The position numbers and the translations under genes are program-made. From IMG/VR virus record IMGVR_UViG_3300049448_000132, positions 1 to 31,904 of that record: a stretch of 31,904 nt of DNA; one strand, 5' to 3'. The stretch comes from a virus. Each line of letters opens with the position of its first letter. Position 1 is the stretch's first letter. This document shows positions 22,139-30,036 of this stretch, piece after piece. The notes beneath the pieces were generated by a model. It was not told where the DNA came from and ran no database searches. It saw nothing but the letters and a program-made list of their open reading frames with translations.

Positions 22139-23260
22139 TCAGACAATATCCATGACGACAGCGCCGTTAAGGCGCCGCGCACAGAGTTGTCCGGTCGAAG
22201 TGATCGAGCGGTAGATGACGTACTTGTCAGGCGCCCGCTCGGGTGAGTGCTGGTGGCGCCATTCGTCCTGCATGGCAACCAGGTAGATGTCTCGCGAGTC
22301 ATACCAATAGCAACGCTTGCTCTTGCCGAGCTGATCGAGCGTCGGGTCATACTCGAAGTCGGTCCCCATGTAGGAGATCTGACCGACCGAGATGTCCTTG
22401 CCGCCGGAGAAGCCCTGCATTGAGTAGTTGCCGTTGGCACGCAGCTCTGTCTCCAGGGCGGTGAGCCAGTCGGATCCACAGAACCCAGTGTTCGGCTTGG
22501 CGCCGTACCGGGTCAGCTGCCGATACTCCTTCTGGAGCAAGGTGATCAGCGCCCCGCCGTTGGCCGCGGCCGAGGTGATCGGTCCGCCACCCCATGCCGA
22601 CAGCGCCGGTGTGCCTGTCACAGCTGCACCCATTGCGGTCGTGTAAGCGCGGTTTCTCCACCACGGCTTCTGGCCGCGGTTGATGCCGGCGACGATGCCG
22701 GTGGTCGGATCGTCGGTGATAAGTGCCGCCATGCCGGCGAGGGCCTTGGCGTCCGTGGCACCGTTGGTCCACAGCAGGTTGTTCATGCCGCGGGCGTACT
22801 GCTCGGAGACGTCTTGCAGTGCGTCTTGCAACAGACCGACCAGGACGGTGTCATCGCGGCCGGAATGCTCGGAGGTGTCCTCCTCCATGCCAGGACCATC
22901 GGTGACGCTGATGCCATCGGTCTTCAGCTCGGAGTGAGTGAGCATGATACCGATGTGGTGTTCCTTCCAGGGGTAGATTGCCTGGGTCAGGTTGGCCGGC
23001 GTGTAGTAGGTGACGCTGTCAGCCAGCTCGTAGCCTTTGAGCTGATCGTCAGTACCTGGCGCGGCCGTGTTGCCAAAATCTCCCTTGACGCTAATGACAA
23101 TATTGCCCTTGCCGCCCGGGAACGATTTCTTCTTGGACTCCATCGCCGCTAGCAGCGGCTTCTCCTGGATCGCCTCCTGGAAGGCGGTCCCTTTGTTCAT
23201 CCACCAATCGAGAGCAGCAGTGGTGATATGCGCGAGTAGTGGCGCGGTATAAACAGGCAT
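22139..23260 (-). CDS. Major capsid protein
   Basis: A 373-aa protein, probably the HK97-fold capsid subunit. It follows terminase, portal and scaffold in the canonical order. Supporting pieces are the N-arm (ALDWWMNKGTAFQEAIQEKP), the strand GKGNIVISVKGDFG, the helix VLVGLLQDALQDVSEQYARG, and the C-terminal GFCGSDWLTALETEL with FEYDPTLD and KCYWYDSRDIYL-like strands. AAGGGG lies 9 nt before the ATG. After the stop, the 75-nt gap to the next gene contains a GC-rich stretch followed by six T on the coding strand, a possible weak processing or pause site. Confidence 0.85.
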   Translation of the reverse strand: MPVYTAPLLAHITTAALDWWMNKGTAFQEAIQEKPLLAAMESKKKSFPGGKGNIVISVKGDFGNTAAPGTDDQLKGYELADSVTYYTPANLTQAIYPWKEHHIGIMLTHSELKTDGISVTDGPGMEEDTSEHSGRDDTVLVGLLQDALQDVSEQYARGMNNLLWTNGATDAKALAGMAALITDDPTTGIVAGINRGQKPWWRNRAYTTAMGAAVTGTPALSAWGGGPITSAAANGGALITLLQKEYRQLTRYGAKPNTGFCGSDWLTALETELRANGNYSMQGFSGGKDISVGQISYMGTDFEYDPTLDQLGKSKRCYWYDSRDIYLVAMQDEWRHQHSPERAPDKYVIYRSITSTGQLCARRLNGAVVMDIV

Positions 23261-23277
23261 AGCAGCGGCCCCTTAAA

Positions 23278-24270
23278 TTAGAGGCGCGGCGCTCCTTCGC
23301 GAGCAAATCGGACTGCTTCCAGCAGTGTCTTTGCCTCGGGCGCAACGCCTGCGGTTCGACCTGTGCTGCTCGGAACCCTCGATGTCGGACGCCGCTGGGG
23401 TGCGACCCAGCCGCGGTACTGCTCGTTAACGCGGCGATACGCCTCTTCGGCGATCTGAATGCCGTGCTCGGGCGACTGCGGCGAGCCTTGCTCACGCACC
23501 ACAGCCCACATCGTGTTCTGAACGGCGGCTTTTTTGTCTGCGTACCGCGGGTCCGATATCTCTTTGTGAGCTTCCCAGTTGTTGACGGCGTTAGCGACCT
23601 TGTTAGCCAGAACTTCCTTTGCCGACGCCTGCTGCTGCTGTTGCAACGTGGCCTGACTACGGACCGCATTGGTCTGCGCCATCGCCTTGTCCATGCGCTC
23701 TCGCGAGTACATGGCAGCAGCCTGTGTCGTCATGTGACCCTGATTGACCTGCTGCTGCAGATCCGGGGGCAATGAAATGCCGAGGTACTCTTCGCAGAGT
23801 TTCATGTACGGGCTTACGCCCGCATGAAACCTCGCGAAGTCACCGCGGCGCATCGCCGCCATCATGTCCATACCAAAGACGAAATCATCCTGACCGATGT
23901 CATGCTCGCGCATGTACCCGGTGACCTTGGCCGCCATGATAGCGTCCGGCTCGAGCCGCTTAAGCCGCTGTAACTCGCCCGCGAGCTTCGTGCGTTGCGA
24001 GTTAAGCTTCTTGATGCGGCGCTGTGCCGTTTTGGAAAGCTTGGCTATTTCTTCAGGTGTCGCTTCTTCCGGCAACTCCGGTTCAGGATCGGACTTGCGT
24101 GCAACGCGGGTTGGCGAATCCCCAGTGTCGTTGGCGTCTATGTAATCGCCGCGAAGATCTCCGCGGTTGGATACATCAAGTAGACTGCCACCGGCATCGC
24201 CGTCCGTACCTGGCGAAGGTACATTGTCGATCGACTCTACCGCGGTGGGTAGCTTGTCGTTCCCTGCCAT
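23278..24270 (-). CDS. Capsid scaffolding protein
   Basis: A 330-aa protein. The ATG at 24270 is chosen because GGGAG lies 8 nt upstream. It is acidic and disordered at the N-terminus (SIDNVPSPGTDGDAGG), then strongly helical: EEIAKLSKTAQRRIKKLNSQ, a LQRLKRLEPDAIMAAKV helix, and a Gln-rich coiled coil near residues 215-240. The C-terminus is basic, as expected for a scaffold that binds the coat protein. Gene order (portal, this gene, capsid) supports the call. Confidence 0.8.
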   Translation of the reverse strand: MAGNDKLPTAVESIDNVPSPGTDGDAGGSLLDVSNRGDLRGDYIDANDTGDSPTRVARKSDPEPELPEEATPEEIAKLSKTAQRRIKKLNSQRTKLAGELQRLKRLEPDAIMAAKVTGYMREHDIGQDDFVFGMDMMAAMRRGDFARFHAGVSPYMKLCEEYLGISLPPDLQQQVNQGHMTTQAAAMYSRERMDKAMAQTNAVRSQATLQQQQQASAKEVLANKVANAVNNWEAHKEISDPRYADKKAAVQNTMWAVVREQGSPQSPEHGIQIAEEAYRRVNEQYRGWVAPQRRPTSRVPSSTGRTAGVAPEAKTLLEAVRFAREGAPRL

Positions 24271-24283
24271 ACTGAATTCTCCC

Positions 24284-24299
24284 GGTGCCAATCGGCACC
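24284..24299 (-). promoter_or_regulatory. Small hairpin in the leader of the scaffold gene
   Basis: GGTGCC and GGCACC pair around a 4-nt loop, ending about 14 nt before the ATG at 24270 with the ribosome binding site between them. It sits in the 63-nt gap between portal and scaffold, one of the larger gaps in the late operon. It may protect or expose the ribosome binding site, or mark an RNA processing site. Confidence 0.4.
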
Positions 24300-24333
24300 T
24301 CTGATCGATACTTACGTCAAATCAAGATCTTTG

Positions 24334-26967
24334 TCACGGCGGCCCCGGCATCTTGACCTGTGACGGCATCGGATGCGGCCGACCCGGTGGTGCGCCATTC
24401 AATGTGGTCTGCGCATCCGGCGCGCTCGGTGGCGGACCTGCTGAGCCGCCACCAGGCGCGTTGACGGCTCCCTGTGGACCCATCGAAGCTCCCGGTCCGG
24501 CGCCGGCCCCTGGCGCGGTCGGTCCGGCGGGACCGGCGCCGGCGCCCGACATCGCTCCGTTCATGGCCACGATCGACGGTAGCGCGGACTTGAAAGCCTC
24601 GGTGAGGTCGAGGCGATCGTCCAATCGGCGCAGCGTCTCCTTGGCGAGGAATTCCGGGTCGATGCCGGGCAGCTGAATGAGCAGCGGCATCAGCCGCTGG
24701 GCGTTAGAGATCTCTTGCGCCTGGTTCGGCCGGCCCATCGAACCGGCTTCGATCTCCAGCAGGATCTCGTTGGCGATATCCTGGGCGACCGGCTCGGCGG
24801 GCCACACTGCGCCAGGCCCGACGATTTTCTTAACCCGCTCCTGGCTCATTTCACGCAGTAGGATCTGCCCACCGTTGCGGGCTAGTTGGGTCAACAGGTC
24901 ATTCAAGTCGTCGATATTAGAACCCATGCTGGTCATGCGCGAACCTTCGGCGATCTGCGCCTGGGTTGCAGTAGTGTTAGAAGTGCCACCTAAGTTGGCT
25001 TCTTGAATACCAGTGGTCCGCAGAATGTCTTCGTAGACTGGACTGACCTCGTACAGGTTAGGATCCACTCCCGGTCCAGCATATGGCTGAAGCAGTTGCT
25101 TGATATCCTGCTGCGGCTGCAAGGCATTGAGCTCGATCACCGCGTTGGCCTCGCGGTTGGTGATCTTGAGCAGGTCTTCCTCATCGAGCGCGCCAGATAC
25201 CGCAGCGATGAACGGCCGGCCGGCGATGCGCTGCTCTTTCAGGCCCTCGCGGCAGCGATTGTATTCGAGTTGCATGTCGCGCATCAGCCTGACATCGCTC
25301 GGCGGATACAGCTCCTTCTCGTCTTCAAGGCCGTTGAAGATCAAGCCGTACCAGGGATAGAACCGTTCGTTGTAGACCTCTGGCCCGGCCGGCTCTTTCA
25401 AGAATTCGCGATAGCCATCGCAGATGACATAGACCAGGCCATCCTTGCGATTGTAGATCTCCCACACCAAGGCGTTCGGATCGCCGCGCGCTTCATCCTT
25501 GCTGTTCTTGGTGTTCGACCAGGAGTGCATGGTCGCGGCCGGATCATTGCTGTCTTCGTCGTCGGATCCGTATTCGGTGCAATGACCGCGGACATCGACG
25601 TTGTAGATCTCCTCAATCTCGTCGACCGACAGCAGGTACTCTTCGCAGACCCAGTCGGCCGCCACCCAGTTCTTGATGTCGATGCACTTGATATCGGGAA
25701 TGATCCGGGTGCTCTGCGGGAAATCGAAGGTAAGACCTTCACGGACGACCGCACCCTGCTGCTTCTGCAGGTCCGCGACCAGCAACCGGATCTGTTCGGC
25801 TTCCTGATCGGTGTCGTCCGTGATGCTGTCGGTGGCATCTGCAGCCAGGCGCTGCAAGGTCGCCAGCCGCTCGTTCATGTCGGCGATGCCCTTCTCCAGA
25901 TCTGGACGTAGCGCCATCACGCGCTCGTAGCCGAGCTTGACGTAGGAGACACCGTTGGTGACCGCCCGGCGCACGGTCATCTTCAGCATGCCCTTGAATG
26001 GATGCGGCTGGTTGTCGACCTCGTAGCCGTAGAGCAGCTCCAGGGTACGGGCGAGCTTGTCCATCATCAGGTTTTCGTTTTTGACGCGGGCGGCGTCCAT
26101 CATGATGTCCATGCCGGAGCCGACCGCCTGCGCCACCATCGGTGATCCAGGGGGCACCAGGTTGTTGGCCGCGGCGCCGGCGGCGGCCTGGCCGAGCTGA
26201 TCGCCGAGCCGCTGCGGCTGCTGCATCGATCCCGGGATTGGGCCGGCGCCCATGCCGGGCATGGTGGCGCCGCCGAGGGCGGCGCCGGTCTGACCCGCTA
26301 TTGAGTTCATCGACGGCGACGGCATCGCCGACTGCGTGGGCGCACCACCGCCAGCCATCAGCATGCCGATGTCGGGAGGTTGCCCGGTCGCCATCGGCAT
26401 CATGCCCTGGATGGTGTTGCCGATCGCGCCGGTGGCCTGGCCGGCCAGGCCGGGCGGCATGCCGGGCATCCCCCCAGGCATGCCCGGCATTCCGCCAGCC
26501 ATGGCGCCAGAGGCTTGCGCCTGCTGCATCATCATGGCGGCGGACTGCATTAGCTGGTTCAACGTGGTCTGAGATTCATCCCAGCTGGTGGCGTTCAGCC
26601 GTGGCCGCTTCTTGGCGACGGCTTTAGGGTTTTTGGCATAAAGGAAGGCAGTCTTCTGCGCGACCAGCCGGAGTGTGAGATTGGCGACGTAACGCTTGTC
26701 CTGGTCGTTCTTCGACCACTGCTTGCCGAAGGCAAACGCCTGATCCTCGCGCATCCGATCGAATGAGGGTTTCCAGTACCGCTTCGCCCGCTTGACCTTG
26801 CGGGTCCAGTCCTTGACCAGCTTGCGGCGCCGCTCGGGCGGATCCGGGTTAGCTCGCGGAATGCTGTTGGGCTTGCCGGTGGTTGGGTTGATGTCCGGCT
26901 CGCTGTTGTTTTCATCAAAAGCGCCAGCGAACACATCCATCATGGAGGATTGGAAAGTGTCTACCAT
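24334..26967 (-). CDS. Portal protein with large Met/Gly/Pro-rich insertion
   Basis: An 877-aa portal, larger than the usual 500-750 aa. The N-terminal helical part has RRKLVKDWTRKVKRAKRYWK and QAFAFGKQW. A low-complexity insertion covers residues about 145-285 (GMPGMPGGMPGMPPG and similar). The core then resumes with LELLYGYEVDN, ADWVCEEYLLSVDEIEEIYN, RFYPWYGLIFNGLED, and the long helix segment RLMRDMQLEYNRCREGLKEQ typical of P22-type portals. The last 70 residues are Gly/Pro/Ala-rich. The start overlaps the terminase stop by 7 nt, and GGAG is 9 nt upstream. Confidence 0.85.
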   Translation of the reverse strand: MVDTFQSSMMDVFAGAFDENNSEPDINPTTGKPNSIPRANPDPPERRRKLVKDWTRKVKRAKRYWKPSFDRMREDQAFAFGKQWSKNDQDKRYVANLTLRLVAQKTAFLYAKNPKAVAKKRPRLNATSWDESQTTLNQLMQSAAMMMQQAQASGAMAGGMPGMPGGMPGMPPGLAGQATGAIGNTIQGMMPMATGQPPDIGMLMAGGGAPTQSAMPSPSMNSIAGQTGAALGGATMPGMGAGPIPGSMQQPQRLGDQLGQAAAGAAANNLVPPGSPMVAQAVGSGMDIMMDAARVKNENLMMDKLARTLELLYGYEVDNQPHPFKGMLKMTVRRAVTNGVSYVKLGYERVMALRPDLEKGIADMNERLATLQRLAADATDSITDDTDQEAEQIRLLVADLQKQQGAVVREGLTFDFPQSTRIIPDIKCIDIKNWVAADWVCEEYLLSVDEIEEIYNVDVRGHCTEYGSDDEDSNDPAATMHSWSNTKNSKDEARGDPNALVWEIYNRKDGLVYVICDGYREFLKEPAGPEVYNERFYPWYGLIFNGLEDEKELYPPSDVRLMRDMQLEYNRCREGLKEQRIAGRPFIAAVSGALDEEDLLKITNREANAVIELNALQPQQDIKQLLQPYAGPGVDPNLYEVSPVYEDILRTTGIQEANLGGTSNTTATQAQIAEGSRMTSMGSNIDDLNDLLTQLARNGGQILLREMSQERVKKIVGPGAVWPAEPVAQDIANEILLEIEAGSMGRPNQAQEISNAQRLMPLLIQLPGIDPEFLAKETLRRLDDRLDLTEAFKSALPSIVAMNGAMSGAGAGPAGPTAPGAGAGPGASMGPQGAVNAPGGGSAGPPPSAPDAQTTLNGAPPGRPHPMPSQVKMPGPP

Positions 26968-28538
26968 CCTTGCAGACTCCTGCCGCGCTTTTCACGCCCT
27001 TCACGCCGGCGCGTGTTCTCGATCATTTCACGGAACGTGCCTGCCACGACCTCAGGTTCAACGTGCCTGGTGCGGGTACGGCCGTGCATTTTGGCAAGCC
27101 CCAATCCGATCAAGCTTAATGTATCTACCAGATCATCCTTCGATCCGTGCGGAAACTTCAAGATCTGGTCGAGCGCATCCGACCACCAACGGGTAAAGCC
27201 AGGGAAGTGTACCATCTTCATTGACGATCGGGCCTGGATCGCCTGGGCGCGCTGCTGTTTGTCCGCAGCCGGGCTGATCGGGTCGATGGCGCAGAAGATC
27301 TGCTTTTCCCGCATCCGCCGACGCAGGAACGGCCCGATGCTCTTGGTGATGCTGCCGCCTTCCGCCCACCAGAACTGCGGGTGGTATTTCTTCATCAGAC
27401 CGAGCATGCGCTCGACCGCGTCATGTGAATCGAGACGCTCCCAGACCAGGTCCGGCATGATCCAGATGTGGTCTTTCTCGTCGACCGCAGCGATCAAGAG
27501 GCAGGTCTTATCGGCAGATTTAGCAACCGATACGGCATGGTCCGACGCTCCATAGAACCTGAGTTTATGGAACGCCGGGACGTCATCCATTTTGTTGTAA
27601 GTGACGATATCCTCAGACTTGAAGAAGGCCCCATCTTTAGGGCCTGGACGGCCCTGATACAGCGCAGCAAATCCACGTGGATCGGTGGCACGGATCTCCT
27701 CCAAATAAGTCTTGGTGAACCGCTCCGGCCACAGCGGCTCACCCTCCTTGCGGCCGAGTGGATCATCCGCTTCCGCTAACGCCGGCAGGTCGATCTTGCG
27801 CCAGGCCTTGGCTTCCTCGACGTTGAAGTACGGATTCATCGGGTCGATCAGGCGACCGACTAAGTCATCCTCGGTCCACCGGGTTTGGACAATGACGATA
27901 GTGCCCGTGCTGTCCATGAGCCGGGTACGGAGCACTTGGTTATACCAGCTCCATAATTTCTCACGAACGATGACCGAGTCAGCTTCAGTTCGGTCCTTAA
28001 TAGGGTCATCAAGAAGTATGCAGTGACCTCCGCGGCCTGTGATCGAGGAACCACGTCCAACAGAGAAGACGACCCCATCGCGCGTCGTCTGAACTCGGTT
28101 AACCGCATTGGCGCCAACTTTGATTTCGGTTTCAGGGAACACCTGCTTGTACTCAGGTGTCTCCATAATATCCCTTACCCGACGGCCAAGATCCCAGCTG
28201 TAATGCTCGTTGTAAGTAGCAACAATAATAGAGCGGTCAGGATGTCGACCAACGTACCATGCAGGAAACATGGCACTAGCGAGCGTAGTCTTTCCAAATC
28301 TGGGTCCGACATTGATCATCAACCTCCGGTAATCGCCGCGCTCGACCTCCTCCAGCGACTTGGCGATCAGCCGGTGGAAACTCTGCGGCTGATACAGCGA
28401 ATGCTCAACATTGTCGTCGAAGTTGGGATCCGGCATCATCAGCTGCGTGAACGCAATCAGATCACCACGCGCATCCAGGATCGCACGTTTGCGCTTTAGC
28501 AGCTTGAGCTGAATAACCTCGTCAGGGTTCTTCGACAT
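26961..28538 (-). CDS. terL: Terminase large subunit
   Basis: A 525-aa DNA-packaging motor. The ATPase domain has Walker A-like NVGPRFGKTTLA near residues 77-88 and Walker B HCILLDDPIKD near 172-182, with a coupling motif region IVIVQTRWTEDDL after it. The nuclease domain has GASDHAVS near 330 and a second acidic site HGSKDDLVDTLS near 476-487. Size and motif order are normal for TerL. The gene begins inside the end of the small gene upstream and is followed by the portal gene. No typical small terminase is recognised nearby. Confidence 0.93.
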   Translation of the reverse strand: MSKNPDEVIQLKLLKRKRAILDARGDLIAFTQLMMPDPNFDDNVEHSLYQPQSFHRLIAKSLEEVERGDYRRLMINVGPRFGKTTLASAMFPAWYVGRHPDRSIIVATYNEHYSWDLGRRVRDIMETPEYKQVFPETEIKVGANAVNRVQTTRDGVVFSVGRGSSITGRGGHCILLDDPIKDRTEADSVIVREKLWSWYNQVLRTRLMDSTGTIVIVQTRWTEDDLVGRLIDPMNPYFNVEEAKAWRKIDLPALAEADDPLGRKEGEPLWPERFTKTYLEEIRATDPRGFAALYQGRPGPKDGAFFKSEDIVTYNKMDDVPAFHKLRFYGASDHAVSVAKSADKTCLLIAAVDEKDHIWIMPDLVWERLDSHDAVERMLGLMKKYHPQFWWAEGGSITKSIGPFLRRRMREKQIFCAIDPISPAADKQQRAQAIQARSSMKMVHFPGFTRWWSDALDQILKFPHGSKDDLVDTLSLIGLGLAKMHGRTRTRHVEPEVVAGTFREMIENTRRREGREKRGRSLQGW

Positions 28539-28749
28539 GCTTGTATTTTGCCATCGGCGCGTCCGGCAGTGTCTTGATCTTCACCATCGGCTTGGAGCTG
28601 ATAGCGTCCACTTCCGCCGGCATTGGCTGTGGTCCTTTCACCGGCGAAGTGTGATGCGTGTAAGTGTCCATGGTCTTGGACGTGAGTGGCGGCGCCTTGG
28701 CGACCGGCGGCGGCTTAATCTTGACGATCGGGACTTTTGGCATTGCCAT
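28522..28749 (-). CDS. Small Pro/Lys-rich protein before the terminase
   Basis: A 75-aa protein (MAMPKVPIVKIKPPPVAKAP at the start) that overlaps the terminase start by 17 nt. AAAGGAA lies about 8 nt before its ATG. It is basic, proline-rich and probably disordered. Small terminase subunits often occupy this place, but this sequence lacks a helix-turn-helix or a helical oligomerisation core, so I do not call it TerS. The function is unknown. Confidence 0.6.
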   Translation of the reverse strand: MAMPKVPIVKIKPPPVAKAPPLTSKTMDTYTHHTSPVKGPQPMPAEVDAISSKPMVKIKTLPDAPMAKYKHVEEP

Positions 28750-28763
28750 GATGTGGTTCCTTT

Positions 28764-28794
28764 AGGTTGAAAATCCGAAAAAATTTTTGGGCGG
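28764..28794. repeat. Repeated 30-nt element, copy B
   Basis: It matches 9327-9356 except for one A/T change and one extra G. On the minus strand it starts exactly 1 nt after the stop of the membrane protein at 28796-28966, the same offset as copy A has after the last late gene. It also lies 15 nt before the start of the gene at 28522-28749, so it could separate the tail fibre/lysis genes from the terminase-capsid block. Confidence 0.7.
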
Positions 28795-28795
28795 C

Positions 28796-28966
28796 TCAAG
28801 CGTGTATAACGAAGCCAAAAGCATGCCATCCCAACAAGAACAGCAGGATGAAGAACAGCACGTTGTTGGCATGTACCCAAGGATAGGCGCCAGGCCCGTA
28901 GATCGCGCCGAGCCAACTTACGAACCAGAGCACCATCAAGACCCAAAATAGAAGACCTATGCTCAT
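28796..28966 (-). CDS. Small two-pass membrane protein (holin candidate)
   Basis: A 56-aa protein. The ATG at 28966 has GGGAG 7 nt upstream, so it is preferred over an earlier start at 28990. Residues 4-24 (GLLFWVLMVLWFVSWLGAIY) and about 36-55 (NNVLFFILLFLLGWHAFGFV) are two membrane helices joined by a short loop with PGAYPW. The charge is very low. Size and topology fit a small holin or pinholin. Many unrelated small membrane proteins look similar, so the lysis role is only a candidate. Confidence 0.65.
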   Translation of the reverse strand: MSIGLLFWVLMVLWFVSWLGAIYGPGAYPWVHANNVLFFILLFLLGWHAFGFVIHA

Positions 28967-28977
28967 CGTATTGCTCC

Positions 28978-29190
28978 CTAGTCGAGACAAGCGTCAGTGC
29001 GATAGGTGGTGCTGCGGGTGCGGCCGAGCACTGAAACATCAGTAACACGACGCTCAGTGTTGACGGTGCCACCGCGACATTTCGCGACCACTGGTGCAAC
29101 GATCGGTTCTTCCTCAACCCAAGCCAAACGGCCACTGCGGCAGCTCACCATCAGCATGGCGATCACCACCATTGCGGCGAGCCGCATCAT
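28978..29190 (-). CDS. Small putative lipoprotein (spanin candidate)
   Basis: A 70-aa protein with MMRLAAMVVIAMLMVSC at the start, a hydrophobic signal ending in a lipobox-like MVSC, although the -3 residue is Met. After lipidation a 54-aa polar, basic domain would remain (TERRVTDVSVLGRTRSTTYR). It lies just before the two-pass membrane protein, which makes an outer-membrane spanin (Rz1-like) plausible. The domain is not especially Pro-rich as Rz1 proteins often are. Confidence 0.6.
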   Translation of the reverse strand: MMRLAAMVVIAMLMVSCRSGRLAWVEEEPIVAPVVAKCRGGTVNTERRVTDVSVLGRTRSTTYRTDACLD

Positions 29191-29204
29191 TGGTCGTTGG
29201 CCTG

Positions 29205-29771
29205 TTAGCGTCGGCGGCGCGCTGCCGCGGTGGAAATATCTAACATGTACTTGACCCCGTCTATGGGGGTGTCGATCGGACCGCCGGCGCTGATCGGCGT
29301 ACCCATCGGCGGCGGTGGGTCCGACCTTACCTCCGGCTGACCAAAATCAAAACCAAGCCGCTGGTACTGCTCCTTGGTTGCGTGGGCACGATTGAGCGCC
29401 TCGGCATGACCAACCCGTTCGATGAACAGATTAAGCGGACCCTGTATATCCGGCGGCGGCGGGATGATCGCGCCTTCGGCGAAGTTGGCAACCAGATTGG
29501 TATCGTTGGAAATACTGAAAGTGTAGTTCTGGTGGACCGAAGCGGTGAGGCCGTTGGTGTAAGTCCACTGAACGAAGTGCTTATCGACGTTGGGTGTGGC
29601 AACCGCCGTCACCGTGGCGCCATCAGGGTAAACGCCACCGCCGCTGGTCATGCCGTCGTTGGGCGGCGAAGACACGGTCGTAAGCGTACGGTTTACGGCG
29701 AGCACATCCGGTGGCGGCGTTTCCATCGCCACCGGACGTGGATCGTCAGGATTCTTCGACAGCTCAATCAT
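29205..29771 (-). CDS. Protein with InlB B-repeat-like beta domain
   Basis: A 188-aa protein. Residues about 40-97 (GGGVYPDGATVTAVATPNVD, FVQWT, NYTFSISNDTNLVANFAEGA) match the divergent InlB B-repeat or Flg_new-like domain, with its G-x-Y-x-x-G-x-x-V-T-x-x-A-x-P, F-x-x-W and L-x-A-x-F landmarks. A helical part follows (RVGHAEALNRAHATKEQYQR) and the C-terminus ends in RRRR. The start overlaps the previous stop (ATGA). By position it could be a virion surface or tail adhesion protein. Confidence 0.7.
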   Translation of the reverse strand: MIELSKNPDDPRPVAMETPPPDVLAVNRTLTTVSSPPNDGMTSGGGVYPDGATVTAVATPNVDKHFVQWTYTNGLTASVHQNYTFSISNDTNLVANFAEGAIIPPPPDIQGPLNLFIERVGHAEALNRAHATKEQYQRLGFDFGQPEVRSDPPPPMGTPISAGGPIDTPIDGVKYMLDISTAAARRRR

Positions 29772-30025
29772 TTATGTGGTTGCGGCTGCTCCGGCGGCAG
29801 GTTGGGATTGGGTGGTGAATCCGGCGGCTTCGCCATCGGATCATCCTCTGCCGGCTTGTGATCTTGCTTGTCTGGATGCTTCGGTGCCGGATGGGGGTCT
29901 TCGTCGGTCGGCTTCTTAGTGGTCATCTTGGACTTCCTCTTCTTCTTTCGAGGTGCAGCTATCGACGTCTTGCGCCGTGGCAGCTTACCTTTTGGTTTGG
30001 GGTTTCGGCGTTTCTTTTTTCCCAT
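29768..30025 (-). CDS. Lysine-rich, disordered basic protein
   Basis: An 85-aa protein. The second ATG (30025) is chosen because AAGGAGG lies 5 nt before it. The first 37 residues are dominated by Lys and Arg (GKKKRRNPKPKGKLPRRK and APRKKKRKSK). The rest alternates acidic and Pro-rich segments (TDEDPHPAPKHPDKQDHKPA). It looks histone-tail-like and could bind DNA or RNA, but no family is recognised. Confidence 0.6.
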   Translation of the reverse strand: MGKKKRRNPKPKGKLPRRKTSIAAPRKKKRKSKMTTKKPTDEDPHPAPKHPDKQDHKPAEDDPMAKPPDSPPNPNLPPEQPQPHK

Positions 30026-30036
30026 CATGTCCTCCT

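Noticed and set aside
28522-28749. Small terminase subunit
   Set aside because: The position fits, but the protein is Pro/Lys-rich and disordered-looking with no DNA-binding or oligomerisation fold visible.
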